Source: CAMLHP01 sp035712285
GTDB taxonomy: Bacteria > Gemmatimonadota > Gemmatimonadetes > Gemmatimonadales > GWC2-71-9
Direction of reading: 5' to 3'
Length of the DNA: 25,060 bases
Assembly (NCBI GenBank): GCA_035712285.1
Contig: DASTBA010000062.1
Location: 1-25,060, forward strand
A program made the position numbers and the translations under genes. The notes under the pieces were generated by a model. The model was given only the letters and a program-made list of their open reading frames with translations, made no database searches and was not told where the DNA came from. Positions 6,781-15,392 of the stretch are shown here, in pieces; positions within the stretch are counted from its first letter, which is position 1; each line of letters starts with the position of its first letter.

Positions 6781-8586
6781 TCAGTTCATGAATCCCCACC
6801 GGACCCCGAACACCCCCGAGAATCGGGGAATCCTGAAGCCGGGCACGTACGCCACCGCCTCGTCGCTCAGGTTCCGGCTTTCCCAGAAGACGGAGAACGA
6901 CTCGATCCCGACCTGGACAAGGGACCGGAGGTAGTGGGCCTCGCTCAGCACGACCGGCGCACCGCCAGCGTCCTGGCCGAGGACTCCGGCGCGCCATCCC
7001 TCGTATCCCAGTTCAAGCTTCAAGTCGAACGCCCCGCTCCGGAAGGTGTGCAGCAGCCGGGACCGGATCGTGCCGGTCACCGACCAGTGCCGCGGTGGGG
7101 CTCCGTCGGGCGCGGGCGTGGTGGCCTGCGAGTACCAGCCTCGCACCGTGATCCAGTCGAGCGGGCGGACGAATCCGCCGGCGGTGAGCCAGGTGGCTCC
7201 GGGGGTGCTGGCGGCGACCACGAGGCCGGGAAATTCCTGGTACACATCCGGCACGAACGACTTGGTGCGCGCGATGCGACCCTCGGCACCCAGTCGTCCG
7301 GTGTTCCAGAGCAGCGCCCCTTCCACCTCGCGCACCGGCTGCTCCGGACTCGCGGCCAGGCTCGGCGCCGAGACGACGTGACCGGCGCGGCCGGTGGCCG
7401 AAAGTTCGAAGCCGCCCGGCAACCCGATACCTGCGCGCCCGCCGATCCACGCCGCGTCGCGCGCGCCATCGTACCGGCGGTAGACCCCTTCACCGGCGAG
7501 GGTCACGAGCGCCAGCGGCGTCCACGACACCCGGCCCGACGCATCAAGCCTGGTCCAGCGGTTCGCCAGGAACACCGCACCGCTCGCGGCGACGAGTGGC
7601 GCGCGAAGATTCAGGGCGGCGCCGCCCCGCCAGATTGTCTGCTTGACCCCCATGCTGTCCCAGCCCGCCCGTGAGCCGAGCAGGTCGAGGCGGAGTCCGG
7701 TTCCGTCGGGCCGGCCGCCGTAGAAGGCGCGGGCGCGCATCTCCCCCCGGCGTCCTTCGAGTGCAGGTCCGGTGAGGACGCCATCGCTGAAGGCATCCCG
7801 GTCGAGCGAGTTGCCAAGATATTCGAGCATCAGGCCGGTGCGTGCGCTCGGGACGTAGCTCAGCTGGGCCCAGTAGCCGGTGCGCTGGAAGATGCCGGTG
7901 GCGCCCGCAGGCGGGGGGACCTTGAGGTAGTCGCCAGCCGCACCGATCCCGAATCCGCCCTTGAAGCGCCGCTCGAGGGAGACCTCGTACTTCGCGAGCT
8001 TGCCGGGGCCGGCGGCCAGCACGATATGCGATCGCGCGGCAAGGCGGTCGTTCGCCGGTGTGTACAGCATGACCCGGAGCGTGGAGGGCCACCGCTCGAT
8101 TTCAACCCGGTCCACGATGCCCAGGGGAATGGTCGCCGGGTCGATCGCCACGCTGTCGGGACCGATCGGGTCATACGGCATGCCGTCCAGCAGGACCTCG
8201 AGCGCTGCGGTCCCGCGCCCGGCGTAGTCCACCATCTCGGGCCGTCCGAGTCCGCCACCCCGCCAGATGTACGTACCGGGCACCCGGGCCAGCAGGTCAG
8301 CCAGAGTGACCGCCCCCGACCAGTCCATCGAATCCCGGGTGAGCACGATCCGGCTCGATGCCGGAAGTGGCCCCTCGCCACCCAGCCGTGGCGCCACCGG
8401 GACACGGGTCCGGGCGGCCGCCTCCAGCTTTTCGTAGGCGGCCACCGAGTCCTGGACGCCGGCCGTATCCGCACGGTTTCCGGTCGAATCCGCCAGGCGG
8501 GGCCGCGGCTTGCCGACTTGCGCCTGAACCGAGGCCGGCAGCAGCAATGCCGCCAGCAGCAGGAGTGTGCTATCGCGCACGCGCAA
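6781..8586 (-). CDS. TonB-receptor plug-domain outer-membrane protein
   Basis: A predicted exported protein of about 600 residues. It opens with a signal peptide (DSTLLLLAALLLPASVQA, cleavage after the second AQ-like site). Residues 75-195 resemble a TonB-dependent receptor plug: TLADLLARVPGTYIWRGG, then ALEVLLDGMPYDP, then IPLGIVDRVEIER. The rest has alternating short strands rich in aromatic and glycine residues, consistent with a beta-barrel ending in FGVRWGFMN. It is shorter than most TonB receptors and I see no clear TonB box or carboxypeptidase-like N-terminal domain, so energised transport is unproven. The start is TTG at 8586 or GTG at 8580; both overlap the end of pepA, suggesting coupling to it. 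Substrate unknown. Confidence 0.75.
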   Translation of the reverse strand: MRVRDSTLLLLAALLLPASVQAQVGKPRPRLADSTGNRADTAGVQDSVAAYEKLEAAARTRVPVAPRLGGEGPLPASSRIVLTRDSMDWSGAVTLADLLARVPGTYIWRGGGLGRPEMVDYAGRGTAALEVLLDGMPYDPIGPDSVAIDPATIPLGIVDRVEIERWPSTLRVMLYTPANDRLAARSHIVLAAGPGKLAKYEVSLERRFKGGFGIGAAGDYLKVPPPAGATGIFQRTGYWAQLSYVPSARTGLMLEYLGNSLDRDAFSDGVLTGPALEGRRGEMRARAFYGGRPDGTGLRLDLLGSRAGWDSMGVKQTIWRGGAALNLRAPLVAASGAVFLANRWTRLDASGRVSWTPLALVTLAGEGVYRRYDGARDAAWIGGRAGIGLPGGFELSATGRAGHVVSAPSLAASPEQPVREVEGALLWNTGRLGAEGRIARTKSFVPDVYQEFPGLVVAASTPGATWLTAGGFVRPLDWITVRGWYSQATTPAPDGAPPRHWSVTGTIRSRLLHTFRSGAFDLKLELGYEGWRAGVLGQDAGGAPVVLSEAHYLRSLVQVGIESFSVFWESRNLSDEAVAYVPGFRIPRFSGVFGVRWGFMN

Positions 8587-10054
8587 GGACGAACTCGCTG
8601 AAGATCCGGACGCCGGCGCCGGTCGGCCCCTTCACCCGGGTCGGCTCCTCGCGATCGCTGTACGCGGTGCCGGCGATGTCGAGGTGCGCCCAGCTGTACC
8701 CTTCGACGAATTCCTTGAGGAACCATCCCGCCGAGATGCTGCCCGCGGGACGCCCGCCGCTGTTCTTGATGTCCGCGATGTCGCTCTTCATGATGTCACG
8801 GTACTCGTCCCAGAGCGGCAGCGGCCAGAGGCGCTCGTCGGCGCGCTCCCCCGCCTGGCGCACTTCCTCGATCAGCGCGTCATCGTTACCCATGAGCCCG
8901 GTGGCGCTGTGCCCCAGTGCCACGACGACGGCCCCGGTGAGAGTAGCCGCGTCGAGCACCGCTGCCGGCTGGTACCGCCGGGCGTACGACAGCGCATCCA
9001 CCAGCAGCAGCCGCCCCTCGGCGTCGGTATTGATCACCTCAATCGTCTTTCCGAGGTGGCTCTTCACCACGTCCCCGGGACGGTACGCGGTGCCGGACGG
9101 CATGTTCTCGGCGGACGGGATGAGGCCCACCACGTTCACCCGCGGCCTGAGCCGGCCCAGCATCTCGAACGTGCCCAGCACCGCGGCGGCGCCGGACATG
9201 TCGAATTTCATGTCCTCCATGGCCTGGGCCGGCTTGATCGAGATGCCACCGGTGTCGAAGGTGACACCCTTCCCCACCAGCACCACGGGGGCGCCCTCGC
9301 CGCCGCGATACTCGATGGCGATGAAGCGCGGCTCCTGGGCGCTCCCCTGCGCCACCGCCATCAGGGCGTGCATGCCCTCACGTTCGATTGCCGCCTTGTC
9401 CAGTACCGTGATCGTCATGCCGTGGCGCTGCGCGAGGCTCCGCGCGGTTTCGCCCAGGAAGGTAGGGGTACACTGGTTGCCTGGCAGCACCTGGATCGAG
9501 CGGGTGAAGGTCTGGCCTGCCGCGATCGCCGCGCCGACGGCGTGCCCCCGCCCGGCCTCGGTCGCAGCTTCCGGAAACAGGAGGTCAACGTACTCGAGCT
9601 CCGGTTTCGGATCGTCCGGCGGCCGCTTCAGGTCCAGAAACCGCCACGCGCCGAATGGCGCACCTTCAGCCATGAGACGCGCCGCCTGCTCCGCCGTGCA
9701 GCCGGCCATGACTTCCGGACTCAGCCAGATCGCGGCGTCGGCGACGCCGGCGGTGCGGGCGCGCTTGGCCGCTACCGCCGCGGCGCGCCGCAACGAAGCC
9801 GGCGTCAGCTTGGCGGACTCTCCGGCACCGACCAGGAGCAGTCGCGCCGGCCCGCTGGACGGATAGAGAAGCACCGCCTCATCCCGCTTGCCGCGGAAAT
9901 CACCGGTGGCATGGACCCGCGTGACGGCGCCGCCGGTGGCGTGGTCGAGCGGGGCAAGGCTGGCCGGCATGGCGCCTTCCGGCACCACGACGGCGAGGAA
10001 GGACGCGGCAGACTTCTCGGGACGATCGGCGACGACGCGGGTAGCGAGCGGCAT
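8570..10054 (-). CDS. pepA: Leucyl aminopeptidase, M17 family
   Basis: A cytosolic, probably hexameric, two-metal aminopeptidase that trims N-terminal residues from peptides. The 494-residue protein has the family length and the signature NTDAEGRL at 342-349. By alignment to the well-known E. coli enzyme the metal ligands are K262, D267, D285, D344 and E346, and the catalytic pair is K274 and R348; all are present. The N-terminal third is the variable macro-like domain. I take the ATG giving MPLATRVVADRPEKSA; a TTG three codons upstream is possible. The gene starts 42 nt after the MOSC gene and overlaps the plug-domain gene, so the three likely share a transcript. Confidence 0.95.
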   Translation of the reverse strand: MPLATRVVADRPEKSAASFLAVVVPEGAMPASLAPLDHATGGAVTRVHATGDFRGKRDEAVLLYPSSGPARLLLVGAGESAKLTPASLRRAAAVAAKRARTAGVADAAIWLSPEVMAGCTAEQAARLMAEGAPFGAWRFLDLKRPPDDPKPELEYVDLLFPEAATEAGRGHAVGAAIAAGQTFTRSIQVLPGNQCTPTFLGETARSLAQRHGMTITVLDKAAIEREGMHALMAVAQGSAQEPRFIAIEYRGGEGAPVVLVGKGVTFDTGGISIKPAQAMEDMKFDMSGAAAVLGTFEMLGRLRPRVNVVGLIPSAENMPSGTAYRPGDVVKSHLGKTIEVINTDAEGRLLLVDALSYARRYQPAAVLDAATLTGAVVVALGHSATGLMGNDDALIEEVRQAGERADERLWPLPLWDEYRDIMKSDIADIKNSGGRPAGSISAGWFLKEFVEGYSWAHLDIAGTAYSDREEPTRVKGPTGAGVRIFSEFVLARAR

Positions 10055-10096
10055 GGCACTCAAGGGATGTGGGTTTCGGACAGACGATCGGAACCG

Positions 10097-10888
10097 TCAG
10101 GCCAGCGGTGCGATGGTGTCCCCGACCCGCAGGACGCCAGGGTTCTGGTGCGCCAGGTTCACGCCGAAGGTGACGGCATCCCCCTGGCGGCGATACGACG
10201 CGAGCGTGCGCAAGGGCTCCTTCCCGGCCTCGGCCGTCACCTGATCGATCGTCGGGATGCGACAGCGCTCGCAGGGCTTGGTGACCACGAGCCGGATTTC
10301 GCCCACGTGACATCCGGCCCAGAGATCCTCGGCGTAGGCGGGGCTGCCGCCCACCACCAAGTTGGGCCGGAAGCGGTTCATCGGGATCGGCGATTCGAGC
10401 CGCGTGTTGAGGTCATCGAGCGACGCCCGTCCGATCAGCAGGAACGGGTAGGCGTCGTGAAACCCCACCCGCCCCAAGCTCTCGGCGGCCCGGCGGCGGA
10501 TCGGCCGGCGGCTGGTGCCGGGCATGAAGACCAGCCGCGCGCGCTCGCCGAGGAACTCGCTCACCCATTCGTCGGCATGGGGCTCGCAGCCCTGCGCCAC
10601 GCAAAGGTCGTCCCATACCGCGACCGCCGCACTGACACCACCGCCCGGGCCCACCGCGATGCTCTCCATGCCGGGCGCGCCCAGGGAAAGGGTCTGCCCG
10701 GCGAGGGCGGTCCGGATGAGGGCCATCCGCGGCCGCGTGCGCTGGGTGTGGAAGTGGCCTCGTTCGTTCACGATCATCCAGCGGCGGTCGAGGCGGAAGC
10801 CGAATTCGTCCACCTCCCACGCATCCGCCGCGAACCCGCCGCACGACTTGACCGGGTAGACGCTGAGGCCGGCAAGCGTGAAATGCAT
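10097..10888 (-). CDS. MOSC domain protein with N-terminal MOSC beta-barrel domain
   Basis: A 263-residue protein of the YcbX/mARC type. Residues 1-120 match the MOSC N-terminal domain (LAGLSVYPVKSCGG, then FRLDRRWMIVNERGHFHTQR). The rest matches the molybdenum-cofactor sulfurase C-terminal domain, with PMNRFRPNLVV and the cysteine motif KPCERC at 205-210 (C206 is the likely cofactor-binding residue). Such proteins bind a molybdenum cofactor and reduce N-hydroxylated compounds, or handle sulfur in the cofactor; the substrate cannot be read from sequence. No ferredoxin domain follows, unlike E. coli YcbX. I start at the ATG six bases after a TATATT -10, which implies a leaderless mRNA; in-frame sequence upstream is open but lacks family similarity. 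Confidence 0.88.
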   Translation of the reverse strand: MHFTLAGLSVYPVKSCGGFAADAWEVDEFGFRLDRRWMIVNERGHFHTQRTRPRMALIRTALAGQTLSLGAPGMESIAVGPGGGVSAAVAVWDDLCVAQGCEPHADEWVSEFLGERARLVFMPGTSRRPIRRRAAESLGRVGFHDAYPFLLIGRASLDDLNTRLESPIPMNRFRPNLVVGGSPAYAEDLWAGCHVGEIRLVVTKPCERCRIPTIDQVTAEAGKEPLRTLASYRRQGDAVTFGVNLAHQNPGVLRVGDTIAPLA

Positions 10889-10894
10889 GGGCGC

Positions 10895-10900
10895 AATATA
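10895..10900 (-). promoter_or_regulatory. Leaderless -10 element before the MOSC gene
   Basis: TATATT on the minus strand ends six bases before the MOSC ATG. Normal -10 to start spacing would begin transcription at or next to the A of the ATG. No Shine-Dalgarno is seen and no good -35 at 17 bases. Confidence 0.5.
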
Positions 10901-10980
10901 GACGGGGAGTGCCGCGGAGGCCGGGGTCCGATGTACTCTTTGCAGTGCCGTCCGAATCCTTCGCTCCGGAGCCCAGCACC

Positions 10981-11940
10981 GTGACGCCAGCCACCCCGGC
11001 CGACCGCCTCCGCACGTTCGACCCGGCACTGCACGGGCTCGATCCGGCCCGCTTCCACCGTGGCGAGATACTGGCCCCGCACACGACCTTCCGCATCGGC
11101 GGGCCGGCGGACCTGTTCTACCGTGCCACGTCCGCCGACGACCTGGCCCAGGCGGTCCTGGCCGCACGGACCAGCAACATCCCCTGCTTCGTCCTCGGGC
11201 TGGGCGCCAACATCCTCGTGGGGGACAGGGGCTTTCGGGGCCTCGTGGTGCAGAACCGCGCCGACTCGGTGCGGTGGCACGACGACGGCCTGGTCGAGAC
11301 CGGCAGCGGCGTCATCATGGCGGACCTGATCCGGGATGCGGTGGCGCGGGGGTGGTCAGGGCTGGAGCACTACGTCGGCATTCCCAGCACGGTGGGCGGG
11401 GCGGTCTGGCAGAATCTGCACTTTCTCTCGCCGGCGCCCGAGCGGGCGCGGACGATGTTCCTCGCCGAGGTCTTCCGGAACTGCGACATCCTGTCGGCGG
11501 AGAATGAGCGGCGCACCGTGGATAGCGCGTACGTGGCGTTCGGATATGACGATTCGGTCTTCCACCACCGCGCCGATGTGGTGCTGACGGCCCGGTTCCA
11601 GCTCGGCCGGGGCGATCCGGCGGTGATGCATCGCGTGATGCAGGAGAACCTCAGCTGGCGCGGCGCGCGCCACCCATGGCTCGAGATCCATCCCAGCGCC
11701 GGATCCATCTTCAAGAAGATCGAGGGCGTGGGGGCGGGACGGCTGGTGGATCAGTGCGGACTCAAGGGGTTCCGCGTGGGCGACGCCCAGATCTCGCACA
11801 TTCACGCCAATATCATGATCAACCTGGGCCACGCCACCGCCGCCGATGTGCGCGCGCTGATCGCGCACGCACAGTCAGCCGTCCGGGAACGCTGCGGCTA
11901 CGCGCTGGAGCCCGAGATCGGGTTCGTAGGAGAATTCTAG
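10981..11940 (+). CDS. murB: MurB, UDP-N-acetylenolpyruvoylglucosamine reductase
   Basis: FAD-dependent cytoplasmic reductase that turns UDP-GlcNAc-enolpyruvate into UDP-MurNAc for peptidoglycan. The 319-residue product has the FAD domain (TTFRIGGPADLF at 35-46, LGLGANILVGD at 72-82, GIPSTVGGAVWQN at 133-145) and the substrate domain. HPSAGSIFKK at 237-246 carries the proton-donor serine (S242 by alignment), followed by GLKGFRVGDAQISHIHANIMIN and LEPEI. I start at GTG 10981, which has GGAG nine bases upstream. A GTG at 10945 just after a TACTCT element is an alternative leaderless start. The segment FGYDDSVF has Asp where many MurB proteins have Arg. It stands alone, diverging from the MOSC gene, not in a cell-wall cluster. 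Confidence 0.93.
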   Translation: MTPATPADRLRTFDPALHGLDPARFHRGEILAPHTTFRIGGPADLFYRATSADDLAQAVLAARTSNIPCFVLGLGANILVGDRGFRGLVVQNRADSVRWHDDGLVETGSGVIMADLIRDAVARGWSGLEHYVGIPSTVGGAVWQNLHFLSPAPERARTMFLAEVFRNCDILSAENERRTVDSAYVAFGYDDSVFHHRADVVLTARFQLGRGDPAVMHRVMQENLSWRGARHPWLEIHPSAGSIFKKIEGVGAGRLVDQCGLKGFRVGDAQISHIHANIMINLGHATAADVRALIAHAQSAVRERCGYALEPEIGFVGEF

Positions 11941-11949
11941 GCGGGACTG

Positions 11950-11977
11950 GGGACGCGAGACACGGGACTCGCGTCCC
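11950..11977. terminator. Perfect 10-bp hairpin between convergent genes
   Basis: GGGACGCGAG at 11950-11959 pairs perfectly with CTCGCGTCCC at 11968-11977 across an 8-base loop. It lies ten bases after the murB stop and before the end of the convergent copper-protein gene. There is no T-tract on either side, so it may act as a bidirectional stem for mRNA ends rather than a classical intrinsic terminator. Confidence 0.5.
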
Positions 11978-11998
11978 GCGTCTCACGTCTCACGTCCG

Positions 11999-13015
11999 TC
12001 AATGCACCGCCAGCATGTTCGCCGGCTGGCCCACCTTGATGAGGCCGACGGCCCCCTTCTCCGCGTCCGCGAAGGCGTGGGTCACGAAGGCGTACATCCC
12101 CTCGCCGCTGGCGCCCTTCGCAAAGCGGGTCTCGAATACCGCCCCGCCGCCGGCCGGAATGCCCCAGGTCTGGATGCCTTCCAGTGCATGCGCCGGATTG
12201 CCGTCGGGATACACCCGGTCGAAGACGGCACCGACAATGTGGAAGTCACTGGTGAAGCTCGGGCCGGCGTTCACCACGAAGAACCGGACCCGGTCCCCCA
12301 CCGCCACCTCGAGCGGATGCTGCTTGTACTGGAAGGCCCGGCCGTTGAAGACCACGTACGACGGGTCCCGGTGCGCCGCGGCGTCCAGGTTCATCGTGAG
12401 GGCGCCTGCCGCCGAATCCGGCCTCGCATAGAACTCGCTTTGCACCAGGACGAACTCCTTGTCCGCCCGGGTGCCCCAGCCGTCGGCCGGATCCACGATC
12501 ATGGTGAAGTACATGCCGTTCATGATGTGCGCGAGCACCGGCGGGGTGCCGCAGTGCACCATGAAGGCGCCCGGATCGTTCGCGGTGAACTCGAACGCCT
12601 TGGACTTGCCGGGCAGGATGACGCCGAAGGCGTCGTTCATCGGAATCCGGGCCGCGTGGAAATCAATCGAATGCGGCATCGGGCTCTCGTTGGTGACGAC
12701 GATCTTGACCCGATCTCCCTGGCGCACCCGGAGGACCGGCCCCGGCACCGTGCCACCGAAGAGCCAGCCCTCGTATTCCTTCCCGTCGGCAATCGTCACG
12801 CGGCCGTGCGTGATGGGAATGTGGAACTCCTTGACCGGCGCGGGCGAGACTCCGGGCGCCGCGGCGTCGTACACCGGGGTGACGGCATGCGGCGTCCGGC
12901 CGAAGTCGATCACCTCGACCGCCGGCGTGCGCCGGGCTGCGGTGATGGAAACGAAGGCCACCGCCATCAGGGCGGCGGCCATGAACATTCCCGAGAACTT
13001 CGTCCGGCGTGACAT
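11999..13015 (-). CDS. Exported two-domain copper oxidase, NirK-type nitrite reductase-like
   Basis: A 338-residue periplasmic protein with an N-terminal signal segment (hydrophobic 9-26) and two cupredoxin domains. All ligands known for copper nitrite reductase can be placed: type 1 copper H115, C155, H163, M168; type 2 copper H120, H154 and H313. The catalytic pair D118 (in HSIDFH) and H259 is also present. This supports reduction of nitrite to nitric oxide by a trimer. The loop after the cysteine (CGTPPVLAHIMNGM) differs from that of the best-studied NirK proteins and resembles variants from other phyla, so another two-domain multicopper oxidase activity is possible. A strong GAGGAG Shine-Dalgarno precedes the ATG. 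No other denitrification gene is nearby. The 114-bp gap upstream holds no convincing promoter. Confidence 0.82.
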   Translation of the reverse strand: MSRRTKFSGMFMAAALMAVAFVSITAARRTPAVEVIDFGRTPHAVTPVYDAAAPGVSPAPVKEFHIPITHGRVTIADGKEYEGWLFGGTVPGPVLRVRQGDRVKIVVTNESPMPHSIDFHAARIPMNDAFGVILPGKSKAFEFTANDPGAFMVHCGTPPVLAHIMNGMYFTMIVDPADGWGTRADKEFVLVQSEFYARPDSAAGALTMNLDAAAHRDPSYVVFNGRAFQYKQHPLEVAVGDRVRFFVVNAGPSFTSDFHIVGAVFDRVYPDGNPAHALEGIQTWGIPAGGGAVFETRFAKGASGEGMYAFVTHAFADAEKGAVGLIKVGQPANMLAVH

Positions 13016-13129
13016 TCCGTGTCTCCTCGCGTGACCATGGTCAGCTGCTCATGACCCAGTGTGCGAGTCAACACTAGAATACCTGCCCTTAATCGCGGAC
13101 GAAGGCAGTGTGAAGCTTTCTTCAGGCGG

Positions 13130-15259
13130 TCACGGCCGCCCGCGGAGCAGCGCCGCGGCGCGATCGAGGTGGCCGGCGGCGGCGGTCACCCGCTCGGCCA
13201 GGTCGGCGATCTCGCGGGCCTCGCGCGGGCGGTCACGGTCCTCCGCCGCCTCCGCAATGCCCGGCAGGGCGATGTCGGCATAGCCGTTGTCCCGGTCCGC
13301 CGCAAAGAGCAGGTTCCGGGTCCACGGACGCCCGGCCAGGCCATCAGGCCGGGCAAACGAGAGCTCCACCTGCCGCAGTTCTGCGTTTGCCCGCTTCACG
13401 TCCCGGGTCCGCGCGTCGGCAAGCACCGAATCGCGAACGGCCGAGAACCGGCGGCCGGCCGCGGCCAGCGCCGCCGCCGCGTCGCTCAGCGCGCTGAAGC
13501 GGGCCTGGGCCTCGGCGCGGGCAGACGAATCGCCCCTGATGCGGTCCCGGATCATCCGCTGCAGATAGGTCCCGAGGTTGCCGTAATCGAAGGGCGGCAC
13601 ATCGGCATTGCCGAGGCGTGCCAGCGCGAGGGCCGTCAGCCGGCCGGCGCCGACGATGCTCAGCCCGCCCGGATCGCGAAACCGCTCCTGGTAGGTGTAG
13701 GTGTCGTACGCGGAGTGGTAGACGCCGCCCGGGCCGCCGAAGCCCATGTCGAACGAAGGCAGGCCGAGGTGGTTGTAGAACGCGCCGAAATCGCTGCCGC
13801 CGCCCAGGTCACCCAGCCGGGTGTCGGCGGTGTCGGCGACACGATTGTCCCGGCGCCAGGCCTGGTACACCGTGAGTGACTCGCCCGGCTGCGGGACCGC
13901 CCGCGCCAGCTGCCGCACGAATTCGTGGAGACTGGACGTGCCCGACGCGCCGAAGCGCCGTGCGTCCGCGGCGTCATCCAGGTTGAGGTAGGCGACGACC
14001 CGCTTCCGGAGCGAGTCCTCGCGTGATTCCACCCATTCCGTGGCCCCCACCAGCCCCCACTCTTCCGCATCCCACGTCGCGAACATCAGGGTGCGCCGGG
14101 GGCGGTAGCCGGCCTTGAGCGCCGCACCCCAGGCCCGCGCCGCTGCCAGCACGCTCGAGGTGCCGCCGACATTGTCACTGGCCCCGGGACCCCAGGCGTC
14201 CCGGTGCCCGCCCACGATCACGATCTCGTCCGGCCAGTCGCTCCCGCGGATGACGCCGAAGGTGTTGGTGATGGTCTTGTAGGCGGCGTCGCCATGCTGG
14301 TGCCAGAGACCCACCCTGGCCGTGACGGCATCGGTACCGCCCACGTGATACCGGAACGGCAGTCCGCCCTGCCAGCGCTGCGGAATGTCATGCCCGCGGA
14401 GCGGCTCCAGCAGCTTCGCGGCGTTGCCGTATCCGATGGGCACCACCGGAATGCCGATGCCGGCCATCGAATCTTCCGGTACTCGCCGCGCCCCCGGCAC
14501 CGACGCCCACCCCGGCGTGGAGGGATCGCCGTTCTCGTTGAGCACGCTGCCGCGCTGCACCCCGTCCGCATTCCGCATGAGGCCCTCGGGCAGGACATCA
14601 CCACGGACGTAACCGTCGTCCTGCGGATCCGAATACAGGATCAGCGCCACCGCGCCATGCCGCTCCGCCTCCCGCGCCTTGATCCCCCGGAAGCTCCGGC
14701 CGTAGCGCGCGATCGCGATCTTGCCCCGGACACTCACGCCCATCGAGTCGAGGACGGCATAGTCCTCGATCAGGCCGTAGTTGACGTACACGAGCGGCGC
14801 CGTGACGTCGCCGTCTCCCGCGCTGCCGTTCATCGCCGGCACCTGGGGCAGGTAGGTCGTGGTATCGCCCGGGATCGGCGGCTCGGCCAGATCGAGACGG
14901 ACGCGGGCCGGGCTCACCAGCTCCACGATGGTGGAGTCGGGATACGGCATGTACACCCGGAAGTCCATCCGGCTGGTGTCCAGTCCGGCGCGCTTCATCT
15001 CCCGCAGTACATACGCCGCGGTCCGCTGCTGCGCCGGCGAGCCGGCCAGGTGCGGCTCGGCCGACAGGGTGCGCCGGTCGCGTACCGCCTGCGCCGAATC
15101 GCCGGCGCGAAGCAGGACCGACTCCAGCGCCTGCTCGCGGGCGGCGCCCCGCGCCGTGAAGCCGGTCATCGGCGACTGGGCGGCGGCGGTGCTGGGGAGG
15201 GCGGAGGTAAGAAGGGTCAGGGACGCGACGACGGCCAGGCGAATTGCTTGGGCAGGCAC
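13130..15259 (-). CDS. Exported M28 family metallopeptidase, glutamate carboxypeptidase II-like
   Basis: A 709-residue zinc peptidase. A signal peptide covers about 1-27 (hydrophobic 8-20, cleavage near TAAAQS). A protease-associated insert follows (about 130-290, with GKIAIARYGRSFRGIKA). The M28 catalytic domain has two-zinc ligands H352, D362, E400, D428 and H515 and general base E399 (WDAEEWG), placed by analogy with human GCPII. The C-terminal 170 residues look like the helical dimerisation domain. It probably trims peptides or dipeptides outside the cytoplasm. The GTG start has GGAGG five bases upstream. The longer open frame extends into the tRNA gene and is rejected. It lies 41 nt downstream of tRNA-Leu and 114 nt upstream of the copper protein. 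Confidence 0.93.
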   Translation of the reverse strand: MPAQAIRLAVVASLTLLTSALPSTAAAQSPMTGFTARGAAREQALESVLLRAGDSAQAVRDRRTLSAEPHLAGSPAQQRTAAYVLREMKRAGLDTSRMDFRVYMPYPDSTIVELVSPARVRLDLAEPPIPGDTTTYLPQVPAMNGSAGDGDVTAPLVYVNYGLIEDYAVLDSMGVSVRGKIAIARYGRSFRGIKAREAERHGAVALILYSDPQDDGYVRGDVLPEGLMRNADGVQRGSVLNENGDPSTPGWASVPGARRVPEDSMAGIGIPVVPIGYGNAAKLLEPLRGHDIPQRWQGGLPFRYHVGGTDAVTARVGLWHQHGDAAYKTITNTFGVIRGSDWPDEIVIVGGHRDAWGPGASDNVGGTSSVLAAARAWGAALKAGYRPRRTLMFATWDAEEWGLVGATEWVESREDSLRKRVVAYLNLDDAADARRFGASGTSSLHEFVRQLARAVPQPGESLTVYQAWRRDNRVADTADTRLGDLGGGSDFGAFYNHLGLPSFDMGFGGPGGVYHSAYDTYTYQERFRDPGGLSIVGAGRLTALALARLGNADVPPFDYGNLGTYLQRMIRDRIRGDSSARAEAQARFSALSDAAAALAAAGRRFSAVRDSVLADARTRDVKRANAELRQVELSFARPDGLAGRPWTRNLLFAADRDNGYADIALPGIAEAAEDRDRPREAREIADLAERVTAAAGHLDRAAALLRGRP

Positions 15260-15300
15260 TCCGGCCTCCGGGATGGGCCAGCAACGGGGGGATTCAGGGA

Positions 15301-15383
15301 TGCCCGAGGCGAGAGTCGAACTCGCACGGGGTTGCCCCCGGCGGATTTTGAGTCCGCTGCGTCTGCCATTCCGCCACTCGGGC
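15301..15383 (-). tRNA. tRNA-Leu (anticodon CAA)
   Basis: An 83-nt cloverleaf. The acceptor stem is GCCCGAG with CTCGGGC and discriminator A. The anticodon stem is GCGGA/TCCGC around the loop CTCAAAA, giving anticodon CAA, which reads UUG. A long variable arm (CGGGGGCAACCCCGT) marks a class II tRNA, and the T-arm contains GTTCGACTC. The 3' CCA is not encoded. Confidence 0.97.
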
Positions 15384-15392
15384 CGAGACGGA

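Noticed and set aside
13016..13129. Regulatory site for nitrogen-oxide control upstream of the NirK-like gene.
   Set aside because: The gap holds a TTGACT hexamer and a TATTCT hexamer, but not with usable spacing, and only a weak TGAC-N11-GTCA repeat; not enough to call an operator.
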